The translations under genes and the position numbers were made by a program. The notes under the pieces were generated by a model, which was not told the origin of the DNA, ran no database searches, and saw only the letters and a list, made by a program, of their open reading frames with translations. From assembly GCA_947448675.1 (NCBI GenBank), contig CANFOR010000060.1, positions 1 through 13,182 of the forward strand: a stretch of DNA of 13,182 nt, written 5' to 3'. The stretch comes from Betaproteobacteria bacterium (lineage in GTDB: Bacteria > Pseudomonadota > Gammaproteobacteria > Burkholderiales > Burkholderiaceae_C). Below, piece after piece: positions 6,475-12,176 of the stretch; the first letter of the stretch is position 1, and each line of letters starts with the position of its first letter.

Positions 6475-7017
6475 ATGCGCATACCCGACTGGAGCCAAGC
6501 CGCCCACCCCCAAGCACCCGAACTCATCGAAGCCATTTTGGCGCGGCGCGGCGGGCAGTTCATCAACCTGGACAAAGCCCTGCTCTGGAGCGAACCGCTG
6601 GCGCGCGGCTGGAACGTCTACCTCAAAGCCGTGCGCAGCGAGCTGGGCGCGAGCCGCAAGCTGCGCGAGCTGGGCATCTGCACCGTGGCCCTGCTGACCG
6701 GCGCGGAGTACGAATACAAACACCATGCGCCCGACTTCATCGCCGCCGGTGGCAGCCAAGCCGAGCTCGACGCCCTGGCCGCGCATTTAAAACAAAAACC
6801 GCTGGAAATGCCCGCCAATAGTGCGTTGTCAGCTATCGAAAGCATAGTAATTCAATACGCCGCACAAATGACTCTGCAAGTCAAAGTGCAAGACGAGGTG
6901 TTTGCCGCACTGCAAAAAAACTTCAACACCACCGAGATCGTAGAACTCACCAGCGCCATTGCCACTTACAACATGGTGGCGCGGTTTTTGGTGGCGCTGG
7001 GGGTGAGCCCGGAGTAG
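6475..7017 (+). CDS. carboxymuconolactone decarboxylase (CMD/AhpD-like) family protein
   Basis: A 180-residue all-helical protein. Residues 46-100 (WNVYLKAVRSELGASRKLRE, then ALLTGAEYEYKHHAPDFI at 72-89) match the CMD fold, and residues 145-176 (with EIVELTSAIATYNMVARFLV) form the conserved C-terminal helices. The CxxC pair that gives AhpD its peroxidase activity is absent (the equivalent stretch has Tyr/Lys and His83, His84), so it is not an AhpD peroxidase. Some CMD proteins act in aromatic catabolism, many have no known reaction, and no function is assigned here. The ATG at 6475 is the only usable start, yet no Shine-Dalgarno precedes it, so it may be leaderless or weakly translated. Residues 107-125 are encoded by a dispersed repeat. 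It is divergent from dapF and convergent with the cytochrome gene. Confidence 0.83.
   Translation: MRIPDWSQAAHPQAPELIEAILARRGGQFINLDKALLWSEPLARGWNVYLKAVRSELGASRKLRELGICTVALLTGAEYEYKHHAPDFIAAGGSQAELDALAAHLKQKPLEMPANSALSAIESIVIQYAAQMTLQVKVQDEVFAALQKNFNTTEIVELTSAIATYNMVARFLVALGVSPE
6793..6848 (-). repeat. ~53-bp dispersed repeat, in-frame copy within the CMD-family gene
   Basis: On the minus strand the core aligns ungapped to the dapF copy with 24 of 29 identities at repeat positions 15-43, including AGCTGA, ACGCA, TAT and GGCGGGC. The flanks are more diverged. It is antisense to the host gene, as in dapF, and in the same frame. The encoded PANSALSAI therefore resembles DapF's PADTAYSAP although the proteins are unrelated. 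Confidence 0.75.
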
Positions 7018-7034
7018 GACGGCGGCCTTATTGC

Positions 7035-7044
7035 ATTGCGCAAT
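7035..7044. repeat. 10-bp palindrome between convergent CMD and cytochrome genes
   Basis: ATTGCGCAAT is a perfect palindrome in the 26-bp gap between two convergent stop codons; it touches the cytochrome gene's TAA. It has no loop and no T tract, so it is not a standard terminator. No other terminator is visible between the two genes. Confidence 0.35.
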
Positions 7045-7760
7045 TACTGCGTTACGTAGCGCACGCCGTAGGCCACCAGGCCTGCCAAGACAGCAAAAAT
7101 CACCAGGGCCGTGATGCGGTGCGCCGCGCTGTCTTGCGAGGCGGGTAGCTGGTGCTTCGCGGCTACGCTTTTGTCGCCCTGCAGCATGGGCGTAATGAGG
7201 TTTTGCTTCTTTTTGAACAAATACACCAACACCGCGCCGACGTGTAAAAGGATCAGCACAAAGATCAACACTTTGCCAAACTCGGTGTGGTAGGCGCTGG
7301 CCCAGCTCACTACTTTGCTGCTGGCAAATTTGACCAAGGGGCCGGTGGTGGCGATCTCGTCGTCGCTGAACAAACCACTGGCCACTTGCGCGCCGAGTAC
7401 GCCAAGCAATGCCCACACCGACAGCGAGCCCAGCGGGTTGTGCCCTACTTCGTGCTCGGGTTTGCTCTGGCCACGCAGATAAGCCAAGATGGTGCTGGGC
7501 GTATAGAAGAACTGCACAAAACGCGACCAGTGACCCCCGACAAAGCCCCACACGACGCGAAACAGCAGCAGGGTCAGCGTGCAATAGCCAAAACGCAAAT
7601 GCCATTCCAAGGCCGCGCCGCCGCGCAGGCCCGAGACGATGAGCGAGGCTACGCACAACACCAAGGCCCAGTGGAATAGCCGGGTGGGCAAGTCCCACAC
7701 ACGCAGTTGTTGAACAGGGCTAGAGTGGCCAGGTACAGAGGGTTTCATGGTCGTGTCCAT
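7044..7760 (-). CDS. cytochrome b561-type membrane protein (cytochrome b/b6 domain)
   Basis: A 238-residue inner-membrane protein of the prokaryotic cytochrome b561 / Ni-Fe-hydrogenase b-subunit type. RVWDLPTRLFHWALV (20-34) is the family signature, with His30 a likely haem ligand. His54 (LEWHLRFGY) and histidines in AYHTEFGKVL and LILLHVGAV are the other candidates, enough for two b haems. Hydrophobic segments fall at about 31-46, 57-75, 112-130, 160-182 and 213-233, four to five membrane spans. It would pass electrons between the quinone pool and a soluble partner, often a small c-type cytochrome; no such gene is in view. The ATG at 7760 is preferred; an in-frame ATG at 7748 and a TTG at 7763 are alternatives and none has a strong Shine-Dalgarno. 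The gene stands alone, divergent from gcdH across 169 bp. Confidence 0.85.
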   Translation of the reverse strand: MDTTMKPSVPGHSSPVQQLRVWDLPTRLFHWALVLCVASLIVSGLRGGAALEWHLRFGYCTLTLLLFRVVWGFVGGHWSRFVQFFYTPSTILAYLRGQSKPEHEVGHNPLGSLSVWALLGVLGAQVASGLFSDDEIATTGPLVKFASSKVVSWASAYHTEFGKVLIFVLILLHVGAVLVYLFKKKQNLITPMLQGDKSVAAKHQLPASQDSAAHRITALVIFAVLAGLVAYGVRYVTQ

Positions 7761-7820
7761 CAAAGGCTAAAGTAGGTGGCGCGGCCATGCAAAACAGGTC
7801 TGCAAGGCCGCAACCCGCTA

Positions 7821-7917
7821 GGTGGCCACCAGTGTAGCGTCCATTTTTTGTGGCCATTCCGAGATGTTGGCCCGTATGATCGAAGCTGGGCACTTTATTG
7901 GACAATATAACGAAAGT
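7821..7917. promoter_or_regulatory. gcdH upstream region with a palindrome, an imperfect dyad and a -10-like hexamer
   Basis: The gap between the divergent cytochrome and gcdH genes holds GGTGGCCACC (7821-7830, perfect 10-bp palindrome). It also holds a looser dyad with arms ACTTT (7892-7896) and AAAGT (7913-7917), and TATAAC (7906-7911), which would serve as a -10 element for gcdH. No good -35 hexamer is found at the right distance, which would fit an activated promoter. The dyad covers the putative -10. Assignment is by position only. Confidence 0.3.
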
Positions 7918-7929
7918 AGACGACGCAAA

Positions 7930-9129
7930 ATGACGCAAACCCAGCAAACCAGTTTCCAGTGGAGCGACCCACTGCTGCTCGACACCCAACTCACGGCCGA
8001 CGAACGCATGGTGCGCGACGCCGCCAGGGACTATTGCCAAGACAAGCTCCTGCCGCGCGCCACGCTGGCGTTTCGCAACGAGCAGACCGACCCCGCGATT
8101 TTTCAAGAAATGGGCGCGCTCGGGCTCCTCGGTGCCACCATCCCCGAGGCCTATGGCGGCTCGGGCCTGGGCTATGTGTGCTATGGCCTGATTGCACGCG
8201 AAGTCGAGCGGGTGGACTCGGGCTACCGCTCGATGATGAGCGTGCAGTCGTCTTTGGTGATGGTGCCGATCAACGAGTTTGGCACCGAGGCGCAAAAGAA
8301 AAAATACCTGCCCAAACTGGCCACAGGTGAGTGGATTGGTTGCTTTGGCCTGACCGAACCCGATCACGGCTCGGACCCGGCGTCAATGGCCACGCGGGCC
8401 AAGGCGGTAGAGGGTGGCTATGTGCTCAGCGGCAGCAAGATGTGGATCTCCAACGCGCCGATTGCCAACGTGTTTGTGGTCTGGGCCAAATGCGTGGGCG
8501 GCGACCATGATGGCCGCATCAAGGGCTTCATCTTAGAAAAGGGCATGAAGGGGCTGAGCGCGCCTGCGATCCACGGCAAGGTCGGGTTGCGTGCCTCGAT
8601 CACAGGCGAGATCGTGATGGACAAGGTGGAAATATCTGAGGCGCAGTTGCTGCCCGGCGTGGCGGGGCTTAAAGGCCCCTTTACTTGCTTAGACTCCGCG
8701 CGTTTTGGCATTGCCTGGGGTGCGTTGGGTGCGGCAGAAGACTGCTGGTTTCGCGCGCGCCAGTACGTGCTCGACCGCAAACAGTTTGGCCGCCCCCTCG
8801 CCGCCAACCAGCTGATTCAAAAGAAATTGGCTGACATGCAAACCGAGATCACGCTTGGCCTGCAAGGCTGTTTGCGCCTGGGGCGCATGAAAGAAGAAGG
8901 CACGGCCAGCGTAGAAATTACCAGCATCATGAAGCGCAACTCGTGCGGCAAGGCACTCGACATAGCACGTTTGGCCCGCGACATGATGGGTGGTAACGGC
9001 ATCAGCGATGAATTTGGCGTAGCCCGGCATTTGGTCAACCTGGAGGTGGTCAACACCTACGAGGGTACGCACGACATTCATGCGCTGATTTTGGGTCGCG
9101 CACAAACTGGCATCCAGGCCTTTAGCTAA
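7930..9129 (+). CDS. gcdH: glutaryl-CoA dehydrogenase
   Basis: A 399-residue FAD enzyme of the acyl-CoA dehydrogenase superfamily (EC 1.3.8.6, oxidative decarboxylation of glutaryl-CoA to crotonyl-CoA, on the lysine/tryptophan/glutarate route). Subfamily markers are SGYRSMMSVQSSLVMVPI (97-114), with Arg100 matching the glutarate-carboxylate-binding Arg94 of the human enzyme, then ECF-transfer-type LTEPDHGSDP (141-150), RKQFGRPLAANQLIQKKLAD (283-302), MMGGNGISDEFGVARHLVNL (352-371) and NTYEGTHDIHALILGRAQTG (375-394), with catalytic base Glu378. The frame is open upstream, but ATG 7930 gives the family-like MTQTQQTSFQWSDPLLLDTQ start; its Shine-Dalgarno is weak. No CoA-transferase or regulator adjoins it. 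Electrons presumably go to ETF. The 3' end overlaps coaX by 8 bp inside a palindrome. Confidence 0.95.
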   Translation: MTQTQQTSFQWSDPLLLDTQLTADERMVRDAARDYCQDKLLPRATLAFRNEQTDPAIFQEMGALGLLGATIPEAYGGSGLGYVCYGLIAREVERVDSGYRSMMSVQSSLVMVPINEFGTEAQKKKYLPKLATGEWIGCFGLTEPDHGSDPASMATRAKAVEGGYVLSGSKMWISNAPIANVFVVWAKCVGGDHDGRIKGFILEKGMKGLSAPAIHGKVGLRASITGEIVMDKVEISEAQLLPGVAGLKGPFTCLDSARFGIAWGALGAAEDCWFRARQYVLDRKQFGRPLAANQLIQKKLADMQTEITLGLQGCLRLGRMKEEGTASVEITSIMKRNSCGKALDIARLARDMMGGNGISDEFGVARHLVNLEVVNTYEGTHDIHALILGRAQTGIQAFS

Positions 9130-9133
9130 AGGC
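9118..9133. repeat. 16-bp perfect palindrome forming both the gcdH and coaX 3' ends
   Basis: GCCTTTAGCTAAAGGC reads identically on both strands. On the plus strand it encodes Ala-Phe-Ser-stop of GcdH, and on the minus strand Ala-Phe-Ser-stop of CoaX, the two TAA codons lying at 9127-9129 and 9122-9124. The genes overlap by 8 bp here. It could form a loop-less cruciform or, in RNA, dimerise; a classical terminator is not present. Confidence 0.9.
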
Positions 9134-9901
9134 GTGGGAATCGGCGCGCTCTTGCGCCAGGGCCAGCAGCCCGTCAAAAATGAGGCTGTCGACCAGTTCG
9201 ACCTCGATGCCCATGGTGGGCAGCATCTTCCAGCCTGCGCCGCCGGTCATCAGGCACAGCGGTTCTTGGCCGCAATGGTCTTCCAGATGGTGGCGCATGC
9301 GGCGGATGGCGCCCGCAATGGCGTAGGTGCCGCCGCTGGTGAGGGCGTCGCTGGTATTGGTGGGAAACTCTTTCACGTCACCAGTGGGCACGTGCAATCC
9401 AGCCGTGCCAGACTCTAGCGCGCGCAACATGATGCCGTGGCCAGGCAGAATAAAGCCGCCCAAAAATTTGCCGTGCATGTCGATGGCTTCGACCGTTACC
9501 GCGGTGCCGACCATCACCACCACAATCGGCTTGCGCTGGCCGCGGCTCAAGATGCGCTGGCGCGCCCCAATAATGGCCACCCAGCGGTCTGCGCCCAAGC
9601 GGGTGGGGTGATCGTAACCATTGACCACGCCCGCCGCCGCAAGGCTGGGTACCACCCAGTGAACGGACACGTCCCACATCTCCAGCTGCTCTTCGACCCG
9701 GCGCTTGATGGCGTCTCCCGCCACGATGCAGCCCAAAATGCGCTCGGGCGCGGGCAGGCCTTGCCAGTCTACGTCGGAGAGTTTGTCGATATTTTCTAAA
9801 AAGATCGCGCCCTGCGAGATCAGCAGCGCTTGCGGGTGAGCGGCTTCGTACAAAGCCCATTTGAGTCGCGTATTACCGACGTCGAGTGCCAGAAAAGTCA
9901 T
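9122..9901 (-). CDS. coaX: type III pantothenate kinase
   Basis: A 259-residue ASKHA-fold kinase that makes 4'-phosphopantothenate, the first step of coenzyme A synthesis (EC 2.7.1.33, type III). ALDVGNTRLKWALY (5-18) is the phosphate-binding start with Asp7; LGADRW (102-107) holds the catalytic Asp105; VGTAVTVEAID (131-141) and GGFILPGHGIMLRAL (148-162) follow. In many CoaX proteins the third motif reads D-x-G-T-A-x-T-x-D; here both acidic positions differ (Val131 before GTA, Glu138 after the Thr), which I believe is not rare in Burkholderiales. In many Betaproteobacteria coaX follows birA, but here it is divergent from kbp. No clear Shine-Dalgarno precedes the ATG. A tiny ATGATGACACCATGA frame ends in a TGA overlapping the start codon. 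Confidence 0.93.
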   Translation of the reverse strand: MTFLALDVGNTRLKWALYEAAHPQALLISQGAIFLENIDKLSDVDWQGLPAPERILGCIVAGDAIKRRVEEQLEMWDVSVHWVVPSLAAAGVVNGYDHPTRLGADRWVAIIGARQRILSRGQRKPIVVVMVGTAVTVEAIDMHGKFLGGFILPGHGIMLRALESGTAGLHVPTGDVKEFPTNTSDALTSGGTYAIAGAIRRMRHHLEDHCGQEPLCLMTGGAGWKMLPTMGIEVELVDSLIFDGLLALAQERADSHAFS

Positions 9902-10021
9902 GGTGTCATCATTTTTACGTCATTATCTCGAAACTGGCGAGCCCATAAGCTATGGGTTTTCCAGCACACTGCGTTAGGAATAGCGCTTTAGCATTCTTTT
10001 CACCACCAACCGGAGATTTTC
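9902..10021. promoter_or_regulatory. divergent coaX / kbp intergenic region
   Basis: This 120-bp gap must hold promoters for both genes. For coaX (minus strand) GATAAT (plus-strand 9922-9927) is a fair -10 hexamer, placing transcription start about a dozen bases before the ATG, but no matching -35 is clear. CCCATA-AGC-TATGGG (9942-9956) is a 6-bp inverted repeat with a 3-base loop followed by TTTT. A likely diverged dispersed repeat occupies 9949-10000. The kbp promoter could not be picked with confidence. Confidence 0.4.
9949..10000 (+). repeat. probable diverged ~53-bp dispersed repeat upstream of kbp
   Basis: It starts with GCTAT, has AGC at repeat positions 15-17 followed by CACTGCG (the xerC copy has AGCGCACTACG in the same register), and ends with GCGCTTTAGC, CA and TTTT, like the other copies' final module. 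It is 52 bp long. The first third is diverged. It is the only non-coding copy in the window. Confidence 0.45.
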
Positions 10022-10528
10022 ATGGGCATGTTCAGTTTTATCAAAGAAGCGGGCGAAAAATTATTTGGCCACAAAGAGGTCGAGCAGGCCGCGCAAGCAG
10101 CCGCAGCCGACCCTGCGGCGCAGCCGAGCCTGGACGAGATCAACGCCCAGGCCGCCAAGGGCATCAGCAGCTACATCGATTCGCAAAACCTGGGTTTGAG
10201 CGGCACCATGGTGATGTTTGACGGCGCTACCGGCAAGGTCACCGTGCAAGGCGAAGCACCCACGCAAGAGGCCAGCGAGAAAGTCACCCTGTGCTGTGGC
10301 AACGTAGCGGGCGTGACCGACGTTGAAAACCTGCTCAGCGTGGCCGAGCCCGCCGACGAGTCCGAGTACCACGACGTTGAGCGCGGCGACACGCTGAGCG
10401 CGATTGCCAAAACCTACTACGGCAATGCCAACAAGTACATGGCCATTTTTGAAGCCAACAAACCCATGCTCAGCCACCCAGACAAGATTTATCCGGGCCA
10501 GAAGCTACGCATTCCAGCGGAGGCGTAA
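10022..10528 (+). CDS. kbp: BON-LysM protein, Kbp/YgaU family (potassium-binding protein homologue)
   Basis: A 168-residue soluble protein. The start MGMFSFIKEAGEKLFG closely matches E. coli Kbp (YgaU). A BON domain spans about 42-108 (KVTVQGEAPTQEASEKVTL at 72-90, then GNVAGVTDVENLLSV at 93-107), and a LysM domain about 115-166 (YHDVERGDTLSAIAKTYYG at 116-134, IFEANKPML at 142-150, KIYPGQKLRIP at 155-165). E. coli Kbp is cytoplasmic, binds K+ and is needed for growth in high K+; the same role is inferred here. An Ala-rich linker of ~20 residues (22-41) lengthens it against the 149-residue E. coli protein. No signal peptide is seen. CGGAG six bases before the ATG is a good ribosome-binding site. 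Its last 59 bp overlap the convergent ABC ATPase gene. Confidence 0.9.
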   Translation: MGMFSFIKEAGEKLFGHKEVEQAAQAAAADPAAQPSLDEINAQAAKGISSYIDSQNLGLSGTMVMFDGATGKVTVQGEAPTQEASEKVTLCCGNVAGVTDVENLLSVAEPADESEYHDVERGDTLSAIAKTYYGNANKYMAIFEANKPMLSHPDKIYPGQKLRIPAEA

Positions 10529-12158
10529 ACGCCGGAGCCGCCGCCAGCAGAGCTTGGGTATAGGCCTGCTGGGGCTGGGCATACAGCTGGGCCGTAGCGC
10601 CCTGCTCGACGATGCGGCCTTGGTGCATGACGATGACGCGGTCGCACAACTGGGCAGCCACACGCAGGTCGTGCGTGATGAAGAGCAGGCCCAGGCCGAG
10701 CTCGGTTTGCACATCGCGCAAGAGCTGCACAATTTGCGCTTGCACTGATACGTCGAGCGCGCTGACGGCTTCATCGGCCACCAGCACTTGCGGCTTGCAG
10801 GCCAGGGCGCGGGCAATCGCTAAGCGCTGGCGCTGGCCGCCGCTGAACTGGCTGGGGTAGCGCTGCAGGGCTTCTTCTGGCAAGCGCACCTTGTGCATCA
10901 ATTCCTTCGCAAGGCTCACCGAATCTGCGTAAGTAGCTCCGAAATTTATAGCGCCTTCAATTAAAGAGTCGAGTACCCGGCGGCGCGGGTTGAGCGAACG
11001 GTTCGGGTCTTGGAACACCACTTGGATGTGCGAACGCAGTGGCCGCAAGCTAGATTCGTTGAGCTTTGCAACGGGTTGTGCACCCCAAAAAATGGCACCC
11101 TCGGTGGGCGCAATCAAGCGCATGATGCAACGCGCAAGGGTGGATTTTCCGCTGCCCGACTCACCCACAATGCCCACGGTTTCGCCCGCTTGTAGCGAGA
11201 GCGCCGCGCCTTGCAAAGCCTGGGTATGCCGGGCGCGACCCAGCCAGTCGCGCTGGCTGTAGCGCATACCCACTTGCTCGGCGCGCAAGAGCGGCGCGCT
11301 GGTGGCAAAACTTTCGGCGCGCTGGCGCGACGCAGGCGGCGTCATGCTGGGCACGGCGGCCAAGAGCATGCGCGTGTAGGCGGCCTGCGGGCGCCAAAGT
11401 ACATCGTCGCGCGTGCCCTGCTCCACCGCCTGGCCTTGGTGCATGACCAGCACGTGGTCGGCAATCTCGGCGACCACGCCCATGTCGTGGGTGATGAAGA
11501 GCACGGCGCAGCCTTGCTCGCGCTGCAGTTGGGCGATCAAGGCAAGAATTTCTTTTTGCGTGGTGACGTCGAGCGCAGTGGTGGGCTCGTCGCAAATGAG
11601 CAGCGCGGGCTTAAGCACCATGGCGATGGCAATCACGATGCGTTGGCGCTGCCCCCCGCTCAACTGGTGCGGGTAACTGGCGGCCATGCGCGCCGGGTCA
11701 GGCAGCTTGACGCGCTCTAATATTTGTAGCACCTCACGCTCTATCCGCGGGCGTTTCCAGGTGGTATGCGTGCGCAGCAGCTCGGCAATTTGGGCGCCGC
11801 AGCGCATCACCGGGTTGAGCGCCGTCATCGGTTCTTGAAAGACCATGCCCATGGCTTTGCCGCGCAGGGCACGCAAGCGCGCGGGACTGGCACCCAGTAG
11901 CTCTTCGCCCTGCAGTTGAATACTGCTGCGCTCGCTCGCTTGAGCGCCTTGCGACTGCATACCCGGTACCTGCAAGCCCTTAGCCAACAGGCCCATCACC
12001 GCCGTGGCCATGACCGATTTGCCCGAGCCCGACTCGCCCACCACGCACAGGGTTTGGCCCGCGGCGATGGACAGCGACACGCCTTCAATCGCATGCGCAC
12101 GGTCGCCCCCCGCAGGCAAGGCCACGCTGAGGTTTTGAATTTGCAAGACGCTGCTCAT
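10470..12158 (-). CDS. peptide-type ABC transporter, fused double ATP-binding protein (DppD-DppF / GsiA-like)
   Basis: A 562-residue protein with two complete ATPase domains. Domain 1: Walker A GESGSGKS (41-48), Q-loop FQEP (107-110), signature LSGGQRQR (166-173), Walker B LLICDEPTTALD (186-197), H-loop THD (223-225). Domain 2: Walker A GESGSGKST (332-340), Q-loop FQDP (382-385), signature FSGGQRQR (438-445), Walker B VLVADEAVSALD (458-469), THD (495-497). Such fused subunits (GsiA, YejF types) energise import of di/oligopeptides, glutathione or nickel; the substrate cannot be told without the binding protein. It lies 18 bp after the DppC-like permease gene in the same operon. Residues 403-420 come from a dispersed repeat. 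The C-terminal ~20 residues are read inside the 3' end of kbp on the other strand. The Shine-Dalgarno (AAGAA) is modest. Confidence 0.93.
   Translation of the reverse strand: MSSVLQIQNLSVALPAGGDRAHAIEGVSLSIAAGQTLCVVGESGSGKSVMATAVMGLLAKGLQVPGMQSQGAQASERSSIQLQGEELLGASPARLRALRGKAMGMVFQEPMTALNPVMRCGAQIAELLRTHTTWKRPRIEREVLQILERVKLPDPARMAASYPHQLSGGQRQRIVIAIAMVLKPALLICDEPTTALDVTTQKEILALIAQLQREQGCAVLFITHDMGVVAEIADHVLVMHQGQAVEQGTRDDVLWRPQAAYTRMLLAAVPSMTPPASRQRAESFATSAPLLRAEQVGMRYSQRDWLGRARHTQALQGAALSLQAGETVGIVGESGSGKSTLARCIMRLIAPTEGAIFWGAQPVAKLNESSLRPLRSHIQVVFQDPNRSLNPRRRVLDSLIEGAINFGATYADSVSLAKELMHKVRLPEEALQRYPSQFSGGQRQRLAIARALACKPQVLVADEAVSALDVSVQAQIVQLLRDVQTELGLGLLFITHDLRVAAQLCDRVIVMHQGRIVEQGATAQLYAQPQQAYTQALLAAAPAFTPPLECVASGPDKSCLGG
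10900..10952 (-). repeat. ~53-bp dispersed repeat, in-frame copy within the ABC ATPase gene
   Basis: On the minus strand GCTATAAATTTCGGAGC is followed by TACTTACGCAGATTCGG and a diverged tail. It aligns ungapped to the dapF copy at about 30 of the first 46 positions, including GGAGCT (13-18) and TACGCAG (22-28). It is in the sense direction and encodes residues 403-420 (AINFGATYADSVSLAKEL), between the Q-loop and signature motif of the second ATPase domain, a region variable in length in the family. Confidence 0.75.
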
Positions 12159-12176
12159 GGTGGGTTCTTAATGCGG

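Noticed and set aside
6829..7698. A 289-codon minus-strand frame over the cytochrome and CMD genes.
   Set aside because: It is a +1 shadow of the cytochrome b gene; the real frame has haem-ligand histidines and membrane segments.
7720..8367. A 215-codon minus-strand frame across the gcdH start.
   Set aside because: It is antisense to GcdH, whose family match is unambiguous, and has no domain of its own.
4201..10952. The repeat copies considered as a CRISPR array, REP or transposon end.
   Set aside because: Copies are kilobases apart, diverged, in both orientations and have no spacers; no transposase and no consistent flanking duplications were seen, so they are called only a dispersed repeat family.
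11931..11950. GCGCTC...GAGCGC inverted repeat inside the ABC ATPase gene.
   Set aside because: Short and GC-rich within coding DNA, with no T tract; likely codon-driven.
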